64,000 nucleotides of DNA from Fabrea salina. Taxonomy: Eukaryota > Ciliophora > Heterotrichea > Heterotrichida > Fabreidae. The stretch spans positions 62,001 through 126,000 of the forward strand of contig JALIHJ010000012.1 in the NCBI GenBank assembly GCA_022984795.1. The letters run 5' to 3'. Each line of letters opens with the position of its first letter. The first letter of the stretch is position 1. This document shows positions 1 through 9,260 of this stretch, one piece after another. The translations under genes and the position numbers were made by a program. The notes beneath the pieces are model-generated. The model had not been told where the DNA came from, did not search any database, and was given only the letters and a program-made list of their open reading frames with translations.

Positions 1-1821
1 GTTCCAACCTGACATCTTAGCAAGGATCTGTTTGAGGATGCAAACTTCAACTACTTGTCCGCAGCTCAGACAGTCTTTGATGTAGTTAAGTACTCCTGTT
101 AACTCTGTGTGGAAATACATTTTGTAAAAGTCGCCTGTGAAGTTAGAAATGTTCTGCAGCCAAGGCGCTATACCACCCAATTCTAGTTTAGGACGAGTGT
201 TGGTGCGCAAAGCGTGCAAAATAGAAAAAGGAACTATGTCTAGGTAGAGTGGGGAGCAGTGACACAGTGCAGATATGATCACAGGAATTAAGTTGGAGTA
301 ACTGCAGACTTGAAAAATAACTTCTCTGAGTACGTGACAGGTGCTGGTGTGGATGAAGTTAAGCAAACTCTTGGACTCTTTAGTGACTTTCTCGGTTGCA
401 AGGCGCTTAAGCCAACTGCGTGTGTTTTTGATCTACTTGTAAGGCGTTACCGTTATACCCTGCTTGACCAGCACTATGCAGTCGTTTTCGTAGTTCTTCC
501 AAACTTGGTAGATTTCATACCTTGTGGAGTAACTAAGGCTCTGCAAGCACTTCCAAAGACCCTGAACTACTTCTTTGGTACTCAAAGTCAAGGAAGCAAC
601 TACCCACTTTTTAAGTATGCCAGTGACTCTTTCTTTGTCTTCACTGTGCTGGAGCACTTTCACTACTTTTAAAAAGGCTTCTGGGCTGTGCCCTAGTCCA
701 GGTCCAAGCACTGAAAGCACTTCTTCAATTAAGTTAAGGGCTTCGGAAATGCTTGTTGACTGCAGAATGTCGCCAGAAGGAATTCCTGGGGCCTCTGAGG
801 TTGAAAAAAGTGGTTTGGGAAGGTCTTGGTGGACTTTGTTCAAGCCCCAGTGAAGTAGGTCGCACATTGCCCCTGACAAGTGGGGGTTGTTGCTTACTAC
901 AAGTTTGTCTACTTTAGAAAGGATTTCTGAAGCGGTGTTCCAGGAATTCACTTTAATCAGCTCTGCAAGCACTGAAAGCTTTTGGTTGGTGTGGGGGGCT
1001 AAAACTTTTTCCAGGTTTTTTTGTTGACTTGGAGCTTCGCCAGACAAGTTGATGACCTCCATGCTGCGTCTTACGTCCATGGCTAGAGAAATGAAGTCAG
1101 CTGAGTCCTGGGAGAGTGACTCTGGTTTCAAGTAACTCCAAATGCTTTCAATCGAAAATAACTGGTGCTTAATGCACAAAGCAGTAACCTTTGCAAGGCC
1201 TGTGAACTCAAGTGCACTTTGAAACTTAAAACCCAAAACGTAAGGAAGAGTTCTGGGGTTGAGGGCTTTGAGCAACTCAAGGAACTCGAAGTTAGAAGGT
1301 TCTTGTTCGAAACAGTTGAGGACTTGGTCTTTGACTCTGATGGGGTCTAGGTCGTAAGTCCCTATTAGTTGTTGGATAGCTTCTAACTTGTGAGAACCAG
1401 AAAGCGCAAGGACTAGTTTGACGTACCCTTCAGACTCCTCCCTCATGAGATTGTACTTTTGCTGCTCTAGTCTGCTTGGATGTTACGTGTGCTTGGTTCT
1501 GATTCGGTTCTGTCGCTTGTGGAACTGGTTCACAGAGTCAATGATTTCGCAGTGTTTGAGGACTTCTTCGTCAAAGTGGATGATGGGTTCTTCGTCAGCT
1601 AGAATTCGCTTTTGTAGCAGAATATCTACAATTTCAGCAAACTTAGTTTTTTCTTCGTGTGAGTAACTAGTCCAGTCGAGACTCAAAACCCATAAACAAT
1701 CACAGAGCAGATCTTTTTCAGACTTCAGAAGACAGTAGTCAAGTGAGTTCTGGCCTTTCAAAACTCCGTGCAAATAGCTTGTTAGGTGGCTGAGTGTCCT
1801 TTACCTTGCTTTTTCTTCCAT
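1..1821 (-). CDS. THOC2: THO complex subunit 2 (THOC2), N-terminal part, partial at window edge
   Basis: Subunit of the nuclear THO/TREX complex, which couples transcription to mRNA export. Exons read in frame as complement of 1805-1821, 1487-1789, 451-1471 and 1-432, giving about 591 residues before the window edge cuts the gene. The start ATG at 1821 is followed by a 17-nt first exon. Family match rests on the stretch at 1-430: an SWLKRLA segment, an LGGIAPWLQN segment and an ELTGVLNYIKDCL segment, followed by ILKQILAKMSG. This order is that of THOC2 (ELTGVLQYVANQL...ILKEVVQKMAG in animals). Three introns interrupt it: two of 15 nt and one apparently of 18 nt that carries an in-frame TAG. 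The tandem TTC23-like gene lies 32 bp upstream. Family call is strong; the 18-nt intron is inference from the alignment. Confidence 0.85.
433..450 (-). other. Probable 18-nt intron in THOC2
   Basis: On the minus strand this stretch begins GTAACG and ends AAGTAG. It contains an in-frame TAG, and both sides are THOC2-like and in the same frame. Removing 18 nt joins KQGIT to IKNTRSWLKRL, which fits animal THOC2 spacing. An A sits six bases from the 3' end, as in the 15-nt introns. A 15-nt reading (GTAACG...CAAG) would leave the TAG in frame. Confidence 0.6.
1472..1486 (-). other. 15-nt intron in THOC2
   Basis: Minus-strand sequence GTAACATCCAAGCAG. Removing it joins the reading frames on either side (RTKHT to LEQQKYNLMREE). 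The frame is otherwise closed by a stop inside the intron. A is at position 10. Confidence 0.9.
1790..1804 (-). other. 15-nt intron in THOC2, near the start codon
   Basis: Minus-strand sequence GTAAAGGACACTCAG, 17 nt after the ATG. Removal gives MEEKASHLTSYLHGVLKG and opens the frame, which otherwise stops at once. A is at position 10. Confidence 0.88.
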
Positions 1822-1853
1822 TAATTAATATGAGGTAATTTGAGTAATTTAAA

Positions 1854-3062
1854 TTAGACACTTTTATTTGAGTCTTTGTCTTCAGCTTCTTCTGGGTTTT
1901 CTTCGGTGCTTTTTTTGGTATCGTACAGTTCGGGGTTTTCTTTAAGTCCCGTGTTGATGCTGTTGAGTTTCTGTTTGATTTCTTTGATGGTTTTTTGGGT
2001 TCCTTTGAACCTCTTGAATATGCTCAAGGCTTTGTTGAAGTAAGCGTAGGCGTCTTTGTACCTCTTCAGAATCATAAGTACCGTTCCAATTACTTTGAGG
2101 TTCTTGGCGTACTGCTGACTGTTCTCCCCATGCAAAGACCTGTCTATTTCTTCGAGTTCCAAGCACTCCTCAAGGGCTTCGTTGTACTCGCCTGCTTTGA
2201 GCAACAACATGCAGATGCTTCTTTTGACTTTGGCTGTTCTTTTATCGATGAGTCCATGGTTGTACTCGTAGACCTGCTCTGCACTTCTCAGGGCGTCAAG
2301 GGCTTCGGGGTAGTTAGCTGATTCTTGGAGCCACTGAGAAAGCGTTACTGCTATTTCAGCGGCTTTGTCGGTGTTCATGTCCATGTCCATCATTAGGTTG
2401 ACAGCTCGCTTGTAAAGGTCTATGGCGTTTGGAATGTCTTTTTGTTTGTAGTAAACCTTGCCCATCTCTTCGTAAATTGGAGGGATGCTTTCGTGTTTCA
2501 TGCCAAAAGTGGCTTCGTGGAGTTCCCACATAGTAGTTAAGCAGTCAAGTGCTTTGGAGTGGTCTTTCTTTTTGGAGTAAGCTTGGGCCATGGCATGGTA
2601 AATGCTTGAGTTAGACAGGTGGTCTTCGCCTAACAAGCTCTTGTTCATTTTCAAAGCTTTTTCAAGGAGCCCAAAAGCATCTTCTGTGCCCCCTGCTTCG
2701 AGGTAGCACTTCCCCAGTAAAGTGAGGATATGCGTGTGGAAGGGCTTGGTGTCTTCTATTGAGTTGAAAAGCGACCCGTTTAGTTTGAGCGCAGAAGTGA
2801 GGTGTTCCAGTGACTGTTCGTAGTACTTAGAACTGAGATAAGACTCGCCTAGGTTGGTGTGGGCTTGCACTAGCATGAAAGGGTTCCTGTTGTGGACGTT
2901 CACAAGTACTTTGCATAGCGCCAGTTGGTGGATTCTTACCTGGATAACGCCTTCTTTATCTCCCATGTCTTCTCTGTCTCGCACGTATTCGTTAAGTACT
3001 CTGTTTTTTTCTTCGAGTTCAGCGCAGATGCGGTCTGGAATGTTCATAGGGTATTCCTCCAT
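1854..3062 (-). CDS. TPR protein, TTC23-like
   Basis: A 402-residue protein made almost wholly of tetratricopeptide-type helical pairs from about residue 40 to 365, with an acidic, Lys-rich tail. It has the longer, kinesin-light-chain style repeats (AHTNLGESYL; ILTLLGKCYL; YEEMGKVYYKQ). The order and spacing of repeats resemble animal TTC23, a cilium-base protein linked to Hedgehog signalling and intraflagellar transport. That link is by eye only. A kinesin light chain or other TPR adaptor is the main alternative. The start ATG lies just upstream of the TPR region and no intron is needed. Neighbours are THOC2 downstream and CDC27 upstream, all on the same strand, with no functional link evident. 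Confidence 0.7.
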   Translation of the reverse strand: MEEYPMNIPDRICAELEEKNRVLNEYVRDREDMGDKEGVIQVRIHQLALCKVLVNVHNRNPFMLVQAHTNLGESYLSSKYYEQSLEHLTSALKLNGSLFNSIEDTKPFHTHILTLLGKCYLEAGGTEDAFGLLEKALKMNKSLLGEDHLSNSSIYHAMAQAYSKKKDHSKALDCLTTMWELHEATFGMKHESIPPIYEEMGKVYYKQKDIPNAIDLYKRAVNLMMDMDMNTDKAAEIAVTLSQWLQESANYPEALDALRSAEQVYEYNHGLIDKRTAKVKRSICMLLLKAGEYNEALEECLELEEIDRSLHGENSQQYAKNLKVIGTVLMILKRYKDAYAYFNKALSIFKRFKGTQKTIKEIKQKLNSINTGLKENPELYDTKKSTEENPEEAEDKDSNKSV

Positions 3063-3152
3063 TTAAAGTTTTTTCAAAATTCAAATTGTTTAGAGTTTTA
3101 GTGTTTAATGAACTTAGTTCAGCTCTGGTTTAATCTAACATCTAAACATTAT

Positions 3153-4763
3153 TTAATATGGAACTATAGGAAAACTCGAACTTCCGTGCAGCTGTTCAAT
3201 AAGGTTCTTTACCTCAGTTTGGTTTTTAGGGTTCAAGTCTTGTGCGTCGTTGTAGAACTTCATAGCTTTCTGAGCATCTCCTAGTTTGGCGTGTATTTTC
3301 CCAATTTGTATGTAAAGGTGACTTTCTCGGGGGTTTTCTTGGCACAGAGTTTCAAGGTGGGACAAAGCGTCTTGATCTCTGTCTAGCTGTGAAAGCAGTA
3401 TTCCTAGTTGGAACCTAGGAAGTGGGTTGTTTTTGTCAAGTCTTATTGCTTCTTCAAAGCAGTTGATGGCTTCTTCGTGGTGCCCGATCGTTTTGTAGTT
3501 GACTCCTAAGTAAGTAAGGATGATCCCTGAGACAGGGTTGATTTGGCGGGCGTCTTTGTAGTACTTGAGACTCTGTGTGAACCTTTCTTGTTTGAAGTAC
3601 ATGCTGCCTAGTCCCCACAGAGCTGTGAACTGCCTAGGGTCTATTTTGGTGGCAGACTCGTAATGGTACCTAGCTTGTTCAAAGTCTTCGTTTGCAAGGT
3701 GTTCGTGGCCGCACAGAGAGTAAGCGTAGGAGTAGTAAGGGTTGAGTTGAATTGCCCGAGTGAAGCACTTGATAGCAGTTTCTCTTTCTTTTTGAAGCGA
3801 AAAGAAGTTCCCAGCAATCACCCAGGTTTGTGGAGAGTAGTAAGCGGTTTTAAGAGCTGAGTGCAGGGTGTAGCAGAGTTCTGTGCCTCTTTTTTCGTAC
3901 CACAAAGCAGACGAGTAGTAGTCGGAGTCCTGGACTCTTTGGGGCTCAGTTTGGAAGGCGCGTTGGAACAAGTCAATGGCAGTGGAGTAGTTGTACTTTT
4001 CCACATAGCACTTAGCTTGTTGGCACAAACTCCAAGCTGAGTTTCTCTGACTGTCTGGAAGAGTTTTGAATTGCTGGAGTGCTTCTTCAATGCTGTACTG
4101 TGAGTAAGCTAGAAAGGCTTTGCCGAGTTCTGTAAGCATGGTTTGGAGGTCTTGGAATCCCCTTTGGCCTTTAGGCGACCTTGAAGGAGAAGGCGATTTT
4201 TCGATGTTGGCTGAACTTAGGGGGAAGCCTAGGTTCTCTGAAGGAGAGTACATTCCTACAGGGTTTTCTTTCATAGCTTGGGATTTAAAAGCAGTGGCGG
4301 GATCCACGAAGAACCCCAGTTTGCAGAGCTTTTCGTAAGCAGACCAAAGAGAAGGGTTTTGGTTCAAAGCTTTTGAGTAGTAGTTGATGGCGTCTTGGAT
4401 GCGGGCTTGCCTTTCGCAGATTTGTCCCAAAAGGTAGTAACCGTGGGCTCCTAAACTGTGCAGATGTCTCATCAAAGCCCTTTCGCCTTCTTCAAGTTTG
4501 GCTGTTTGGAAGCAAGCAAAGGCGTAGAGGTACCCGTTTTGTTCGCTAGTGGAGGACTTAAGCACAGCTTCGACTTTGTGAGGTGAGTTCTCGGCGAAGT
4601 AAGCCCTGGCTAAAAGAGAAAGTTTGAATTCCTTGTCTTCTGCTGAACAAGAAGGTTCGTTTACGAGTCTTTCTGCCAAGAAAATAGCGTTGGTGATCAT
4701 GAAGTTCTGGAGAGACCACTCGATTTTTTCTTTAAGTTGTTGTTCGAGTTGAGAAAGTACCAT
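3153..4763 (-). CDS. CDC27: Anaphase-promoting complex subunit 3 (CDC27)
   Basis: TPR scaffold subunit of the APC/C ubiquitin ligase, which drives exit from mitosis; it binds Cdh1/Cdc20 and Doc1 through the C-terminal TPR groove. The 536-residue protein has an N-terminal TPR block (residues 1-150), a short low-complexity linker (about 165-200, SPSPSRSPKG) and a C-terminal superhelix from about 215. The segment PQTWVIAGNFFSLQ followed by AIKCFTRAIQLNPYYSYAYSLCGHE is the CDC27 signature. It is shorter than animal CDC27 (about 820 residues) because the disordered linker is reduced. It shares a 39-bp divergent spacer with the Rab gene at 4803. Confidence 0.9.
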   Translation of the reverse strand: MVLSQLEQQLKEKIEWSLQNFMITNAIFLAERLVNEPSCSAEDKEFKLSLLARAYFAENSPHKVEAVLKSSTSEQNGYLYAFACFQTAKLEEGERALMRHLHSLGAHGYYLLGQICERQARIQDAINYYSKALNQNPSLWSAYEKLCKLGFFVDPATAFKSQAMKENPVGMYSPSENLGFPLSSANIEKSPSPSRSPKGQRGFQDLQTMLTELGKAFLAYSQYSIEEALQQFKTLPDSQRNSAWSLCQQAKCYVEKYNYSTAIDLFQRAFQTEPQRVQDSDYYSSALWYEKRGTELCYTLHSALKTAYYSPQTWVIAGNFFSLQKERETAIKCFTRAIQLNPYYSYAYSLCGHEHLANEDFEQARYHYESATKIDPRQFTALWGLGSMYFKQERFTQSLKYYKDARQINPVSGIILTYLGVNYKTIGHHEEAINCFEEAIRLDKNNPLPRFQLGILLSQLDRDQDALSHLETLCQENPRESHLYIQIGKIHAKLGDAQKAMKFYNDAQDLNPKNQTEVKNLIEQLHGSSSFPIVPY

Positions 4764-4802
4764 TTATAACGAAATATTGTACTAACTAGCACCCTTAATA
4801 AT

Positions 4803-5501
4803 ATGGCTTTGGACGAAAGCGAAGGGTACAGCGAGATCCTTAAGAGTAACATCTAACCAGTTGTGATGATTGGAGCTGCAAGTGTAGGAAAAACAGCACT
4901 CGTGTACAGATACGTATTGGATGAACTTCCGCCAAGCCTCACTTCTACTATAGGTGTAGAGTTCACTAAAAGATCAGTCATAGACCCTTCAACTAACTCC
5001 AGGATTCTGCTGCACATTTTCGATACTGCAGGACAGGAGCGCTTCAAAAGCGTAACTAAGCACTACTACAGAGGAGCCGATGCTTGCTTACTCGTTTACG
5101 ACATTTCTTCACGAGAAAGCTTCGAAGAGGTTCCTAACTGGTTAGTAGAACTCAAAGAAAACACCCCTTCAGAGTGCTTAGTGGCTTTAATAGGTAACAA
5201 GTGTGACTTGGAGTCTTCTGGAACGCGCAGTGTGTCTCGGAAAGAAGCCGAGACCTTTGCAACTAAGCACAAGTTGTTTTACCAAGAAACGTCTGCTTTT
5301 TGGGAGCGAGACAGGCCTTTTTCCGCAGAGGGGTTGCAAGGAGGAATCGAGCACATTTTTATGAACATGATTAGGAAGTTGATTGCTCGGCATAGTTATA
5401 AAGAAGACCTGCAAATGGTTTCAGAAGCCGACAGCAAACCAGTCAAGTTAGACCTTTCGCAACTTTATAACTACCACACTAACTCGCAATGCAGCTGCTA
5501 A
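4803..5501 (+). CDS. Rab-family small GTPase
   Basis: Membrane-traffic GTPase of 227 residues from two exons, 4803-4845 and 4861-5501. The true N-terminus (MALDESEGYSEILK) comes from the short first exon; removing the 15-nt intron restores KIVMIGAASVGKTALV. Visible motifs are the P-loop GAASVGKT, switch I TIGVEF, DTAGQERF, NKCD and ETSA, plus a C-terminal CSC likely prenylated on cysteine. The IGVEF and YYRGADACLLVYDI segments suggest the Rab2/4/11/14 group, but the subfamily is not settled. After ETSA there is an unusual insertion of about ten residues rich in aromatic and charged side chains (FWERDRPF). The next gene's ATG follows its stop after only 8 bp. Confidence 0.9.
4846..4860 (+). 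other. 15-nt intron in the Rab gene
   Basis: GTAACATCTAACCAG. It separates a 43-nt first exon from the P-loop exon, and its removal keeps the frame and restores a full Rab N-terminus. A is at position 10. Confidence 0.9.
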
Positions 5502-5509
5502 ATAATAAA

Positions 5510-7753
5510 ATGGAAGTTGTTCAAGAGCAGGAAAAGTGGATGGAGCTCGAAAAAAGCACTATTGATTTGTTCCACGAAGAAACCTACCAACACGCCATCA
5601 GTGACATGCTTGCTGAAGGCCGCACCCGACTCAGCATTGACTTAGACGACCTCAGGAAAATAGACCCTGCTCTACCCGCCATTGTCATCAATCAACCCGC
5701 CAAATCCATACAGACCATCGAAGCTGTTTTGACTAACACTGTCAAAAACGAAGTTGACAGCAACAAAAAAGCAACACAGAACTACAGAATTACTTTTGAA
5801 GGAAACTTTGGAACCCACTACATCTCTCCAAGGGGACTCAAGTCTGAATTTACAAACAAACTAGTGAGAGTCCAAGGCATAATTACTAGGATGAGTTTAG
5901 TGAGACCCAAGTTAATGCACTCCAAACACTACTGCGAAAAAACCAAAAGGTGGGCCGAGAAGAACTACACAGACAACTACGACTTAAATGTACTCCAGGG
6001 CCCAGGGGCAAACAACTCAATTCCTACAAGTGACCCTGACGGAAACCCTTTTAGTTTCGAGTACGGACTCAGCACTTACAAAAACCACCAAACCTTAACA
6101 ATGCAGGAGTTGCCTGAAAAATCCCCAACAGGCCAGCTACCCAGGTCCGTGGAAGTTATACTTGAAGAAGACTTAGTTGACAAAGTCAAACCTGGCGACA
6201 GAGTAGAAGCTGTGGGTGTTTACAAAACCATTAACAACTCCTCCACTCACAACTACGGAGTCTTTAAAACCGTTTTGATAGCAAGCAGCATTTACTCCCT
6301 AACTAGTGAAGAAGCCCAACCCCAACTCAGTGCAGAAGACATCAGAAACATCAAGAATTTAGCTAAGGAAACTGACATTTTAGATATCTTGGCTGCTTCC
6401 TTTTCGCCCTCTATATACGGGCACGACCAGATCAAAAAAGCCATGATCTTGCTGTTGTTGGGGGGCTCTGAAAAGAACTTAGACAACGGAACCCACTTAA
6501 GGGGAGATGTGAACATAATGCTTATAGGAGACCCTTCTACTGCTAAGTCCCAACTGCTTAGGAGCGTGCTTAACATTGCAGGTTTGGCCACCAGCACTAC
6601 TGGCAGAGGTGCTTCTGGAGTAGGACTCACAGCAGCAGTGACCAGAGACAACGAAACTGGAGAAAGGCAGTTGGAAGCAGGAGCCATGGTTTTGGCAGAC
6701 AGGGGAGTAGTTTGCATAGACGAGTTTGACAAGATGAACGAAGTAGACAGAGTTGCCATTCACGAAGTAATGGAACAGCAAACTGTAACTATTGCTAAGG
6801 CTGGAATCCACACTTCTTTGAACGCTAGGTGCAGTGTGGTGGCTGCAGCAAATCCTTTGTACGGAACATACATGCAGGACAAGTCACCTAGCTGGAACAT
6901 TGCATTGCCTGACTCTTTGCTGAGTAGGTTTGACTTGTTGTTTGTGGTGCTGGACCAAAAAGTTCCAGAAATAGACAGAATGATATCCGAAAGAGTAATA
7001 AGCAACCACTCAAACGCAACTTCAGGCGGGTACGACGACATGGACTTGGACAACCCTGTGATAGAGCCAATGCCCAAAGAAGAGGAAGAGGAAGAAGAAG
7101 CTCCAGTTTTCTACCAGTTTGAAGGAAGAAACCTTTTGCACAAGAACTTCTTAAAGAAGTACCTGCACTACGCTAAAAAGTCAATGTCTCCGACTTTGCA
7201 GGACGACTCAAGTTCTTTCATTTCGCAGGCTTGGGCCAACTTGCGACTTAAAGACGAAGAAGCAGGAAGAGTGCGAATAGTCCCCATTACTATCAGAACT
7301 CTAGAAACCCTAATTCGTCTTTCGACAGCTGTAGCAAAGGCTTACCTTCAGCCTAAGGTGGAGGTGAGTCACTGCGAAGTAGCTTTGGAATTAATGAAGT
7401 TTGCAATCTACCAAGAAGAAGAAAGAGAAGCAGCCCAGACCCTTACTAGCTTGGGAGGGAGTCCTTCTAAAGCCAAGAAGAAGAAAGACACTGCTGGAGA
7501 AGCCAGCAAAGCCTTAAGTGCTGCAGTCTCTTCTCCTAGTGTAAGTGAAGACTCCAAAAGAGTAGTCTTCAAAACTATGGTTGAACTAGTTAGGAACTTG
7601 GAAATGCCCAGTGCGAGTTTCCAGGAGCTTTTCGACGCAGTGAAGAACAAAGGCATTGCTGACCGTGATCAGCTGCTTTCGATAGTACTTGCTCTAGACC
7701 ATGAAGGCAAGTTTATGTGGAGACCAGAAGAGCAAATGGTGTTCTTGATTTAA
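5510..7753 (+). CDS. MCM3: DNA replication licensing factor MCM3
   Basis: Subunit of the MCM2-7 replicative helicase. The protein is 747 residues if started at the ATG at 5510. An in-frame ATG at 5489 overlaps the Rab stop and would add a seven-residue leader, so it is less likely. The N-terminal domain has the MCM3-type HYCEKTKR segment instead of a zinc finger, followed by FEYGLSTYKNHQT and GQLPRSVEVILE. The AAA+ domain shows the MCM Walker A variant GDPSTAKSQLL near residue 340, Walker B CIDEFDKM near 400 and the arginine finger SRFDLLF near 470. An acidic Glu-run linker and a C-terminal winged-helix-like tail follow. Confidence 0.95.
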   Translation: MEVVQEQEKWMELEKSTIDLFHEETYQHAISDMLAEGRTRLSIDLDDLRKIDPALPAIVINQPAKSIQTIEAVLTNTVKNEVDSNKKATQNYRITFEGNFGTHYISPRGLKSEFTNKLVRVQGIITRMSLVRPKLMHSKHYCEKTKRWAEKNYTDNYDLNVLQGPGANNSIPTSDPDGNPFSFEYGLSTYKNHQTLTMQELPEKSPTGQLPRSVEVILEEDLVDKVKPGDRVEAVGVYKTINNSSTHNYGVFKTVLIASSIYSLTSEEAQPQLSAEDIRNIKNLAKETDILDILAASFSPSIYGHDQIKKAMILLLLGGSEKNLDNGTHLRGDVNIMLIGDPSTAKSQLLRSVLNIAGLATSTTGRGASGVGLTAAVTRDNETGERQLEAGAMVLADRGVVCIDEFDKMNEVDRVAIHEVMEQQTVTIAKAGIHTSLNARCSVVAAANPLYGTYMQDKSPSWNIALPDSLLSRFDLLFVVLDQKVPEIDRMISERVISNHSNATSGGYDDMDLDNPVIEPMPKEEEEEEEAPVFYQFEGRNLLHKNFLKKYLHYAKKSMSPTLQDDSSSFISQAWANLRLKDEEAGRVRIVPITIRTLETLIRLSTAVAKAYLQPKVEVSHCEVALELMKFAIYQEEEREAAQTLTSLGGSPSKAKKKKDTAGEASKALSAAVSSPSVSEDSKRVVFKTMVELVRNLEMPSASFQELFDAVKNKGIADRDQLLSIVLALDHEGKFMWRPEEQMVFLI

Positions 7754-7792
7754 TTAAGTTGCAACTTTAAGGTTTAAAGTCAGATTAACTTA

Positions 7793-7939
7793 TTACTGAC
7801 CAGATTGTTGGGTTGATTGGTTGGTTTGTTTAGGGTTGCATTTGGGGCAGAGAAAAGAGCAATAAAGGGTGCTCGAAACTATGCCAGCTACGAGTCCTGC
7901 AAGTCCAGCAAACAAAATCTTCTTGGTCTCTTCTTCCAT
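7793..7939 (-). CDS. Small single-pass membrane protein (48 aa)
   Basis: A 48-residue ORF starting at the ATG at 7939. The frame is open further upstream, but that part lies under the divergent gene and is poor in coding character. It has a short charged N-terminus (MEEETKK), one hydrophobic segment of about 20 residues with Gly/Ala spacing (residues 8-28), a CPKC pair and a polar Gln/Ser tail. It is convergent with MCM3 (39-bp gap) and divergent from the gene at 8018. I do not recognise it; a small organellar or ER membrane protein is possible. Confidence 0.55.
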   Translation of the reverse strand: MEEETKKILFAGLAGLVAGIVSSTLYCSFLCPKCNPKQTNQSTQQSGQ

Positions 7940-8017
7940 CTTATTATTATATTCGAAGGCTCTTAAAATATGTGAGTGCACAATCTGAACCTTAAAAGCA
8001 AGCCACTTTATAATAAT

Positions 8018-8218
8018 ATGGAAAAAGAAGATCATAGCAGAGTCAAGGATACGCGTGAAGACAAAGCAGTGTCTCACGACAGAAGGTCAAGGATGGGAGT
8101 AGATCCCAACCCTAAGAAAGGCGGACACGGAGGCTGGGGAAACTACCAAGAGTCTGACCCCATTGAGTACGCCGACAAGGGAGACCCTAATTTCGACCCT
8201 GAAGAGAACGCTGAGTAA
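8018..8218 (+). CDS. Small hydrophilic protein with GGHGGWGN motif (66 aa)
   Basis: Predicted from the ATG at 8018. An earlier in-frame ATG at 7976 lies in the AT-rich spacer and is less likely. The protein is highly charged and probably disordered. The central KKGGHGGWGN segment resembles the glycine-tryptophan motif of the Stf2/HABP4-type small RNA- or ribosome-associated proteins, where such stretches bind rRNA or stress granules. That resemblance is short and only suggestive. Codon use matches its neighbours. It shares a 78-bp spacer with the divergent 48-residue membrane protein. Confidence 0.6.
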   Translation: MEKEDHSRVKDTREDKAVSHDRRSRMGVDPNPKKGGHGGWGNYQESDPIEYADKGDPNFDPEENAE

Positions 8219-8316
8219 TAGACAGTAATACTTTTTGTAAGTTTGTCGGGTTGTTCTCCGTGTTTGTATGAATAATTCTTACCATTTTGGCTCCAATCTA
8301 TAGTGCTAAGGTATAA

Positions 8317-9204
8317 ATGGAACTCAGTCTTGTGATAAGGACTTTAGATGATCAAGAGGTCCAAGTTTCAACCAATTCCAATGCAACCATTTCAGATCTC
8401 AAACTAGAAATTGAGGAGCACACAAGCATTCCTATTGAGTCCCAAAGACTGCTGCACCAAGGCAAACTTCTTAGAGACAACACTTTTATTTCGGAAACAA
8501 GCTTACAAAACTCAAGTGAAGTGTTTTTGGTTGGCTACTTAACCCACGACTACGATCTTTTACTAGACATAGCTAACCTAATAGCCACCCCTGCAGAGTC
8601 CTCGCGAAGAACTGTGAGTTCAGGACTCATCATAGAAACTCTAGTGCAAACAATGCACACTATTGACGACTTGCTGTGCACCAGAGAGTCTCAAAGGAGG
8701 AGCTTCAGAGTAGGCCAGTGGGTGGATGTTAAAGACACCGTGGACCAGTGGTTAGAGGCCCAGGTACTGGAAGTCCGTTCTAATGGGTCAGAAATGCAGG
8801 CCTTTGTTCACTACAACGGGTGGCCTGAAAGGTGGGACGAGTGGGTTTCTTTTGACTCTCCTCGAATTATGCCTTTTCGCACTTACACCAAACAGCCTAC
8901 AGAAGTGCCTTTGCAGAGCCCCATGCCAGCAGTATCCCCAGAAGTCCGTTGCACAGGAAGGCACTCAGTAGAAGACATTGTAATGAAAGGAACTATTTAC
9001 TTGGAATTAATGAAAGAACTCTTGCACAAAAGAGGCTCAGTTGCTCAGTCATCGGCTATAATGGACAGAGTTGGAAGGATGCTTTCAGACCTGTCAAAAC
9101 TGATCAGTTGCGGAAGGAGAGTGCAAGTGCCACCCATTAGTTCTAACTCAGGGGCTTTGTCTGGAATAGGAGTTGAAGTGTACCTGCATTCACTTATGCT
9201 ATAA
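8317..9204 (+). CDS. Ubiquitin-like plus chromo-barrel (Tudor-knot) protein
   Basis: The 295-residue protein begins with a complete ubiquitin-like fold (residues 1-75: LVIRTLDDQEVQVS, SQRLLHQGKLLRD). It lacks a C-terminal GG for conjugation, so it is a built-in rather than a processed ubiquitin-like domain. A chromo-barrel/Tudor-knot follows at about 130-185: VGQWVDVKDTVDQWLEAQVLEV, FVHYNGWPERWDEWV. Such barrels are found in MRG15, MOF-type acetyltransferases and related chromatin readers, where the aromatic cage can bind methyl-lysine. A helical C-terminal region follows, without recognised motifs. Inferred role: a nuclear adaptor linking a chromatin mark to ubiquitin-like-domain receptors such as the proteasome. 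No close named homologue comes to mind. Confidence 0.75.
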   Translation: MELSLVIRTLDDQEVQVSTNSNATISDLKLEIEEHTSIPIESQRLLHQGKLLRDNTFISETSLQNSSEVFLVGYLTHDYDLLLDIANLIATPAESSRRTVSSGLIIETLVQTMHTIDDLLCTRESQRRSFRVGQWVDVKDTVDQWLEAQVLEVRSNGSEMQAFVHYNGWPERWDEWVSFDSPRIMPFRTYTKQPTEVPLQSPMPAVSPEVRCTGRHSVEDIVMKGTIYLELMKELLHKRGSVAQSSAIMDRVGRMLSDLSKLISCGRRVQVPPISSNSGALSGIGVEVYLHSLML

Positions 9205-9260
9205 TACTAATTAATATCTTATACCTAAGTTTTAAGAAAGTTTCTTATTGAAATTTAAAA

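Noticed and set aside
8225-8316. Small minus-strand ORF starting near 8280 in the spacer before the ubiquitin-like/chromo-barrel gene
   Set aside because: It runs into the antisense of the neighbouring gene and has no recognisable content.
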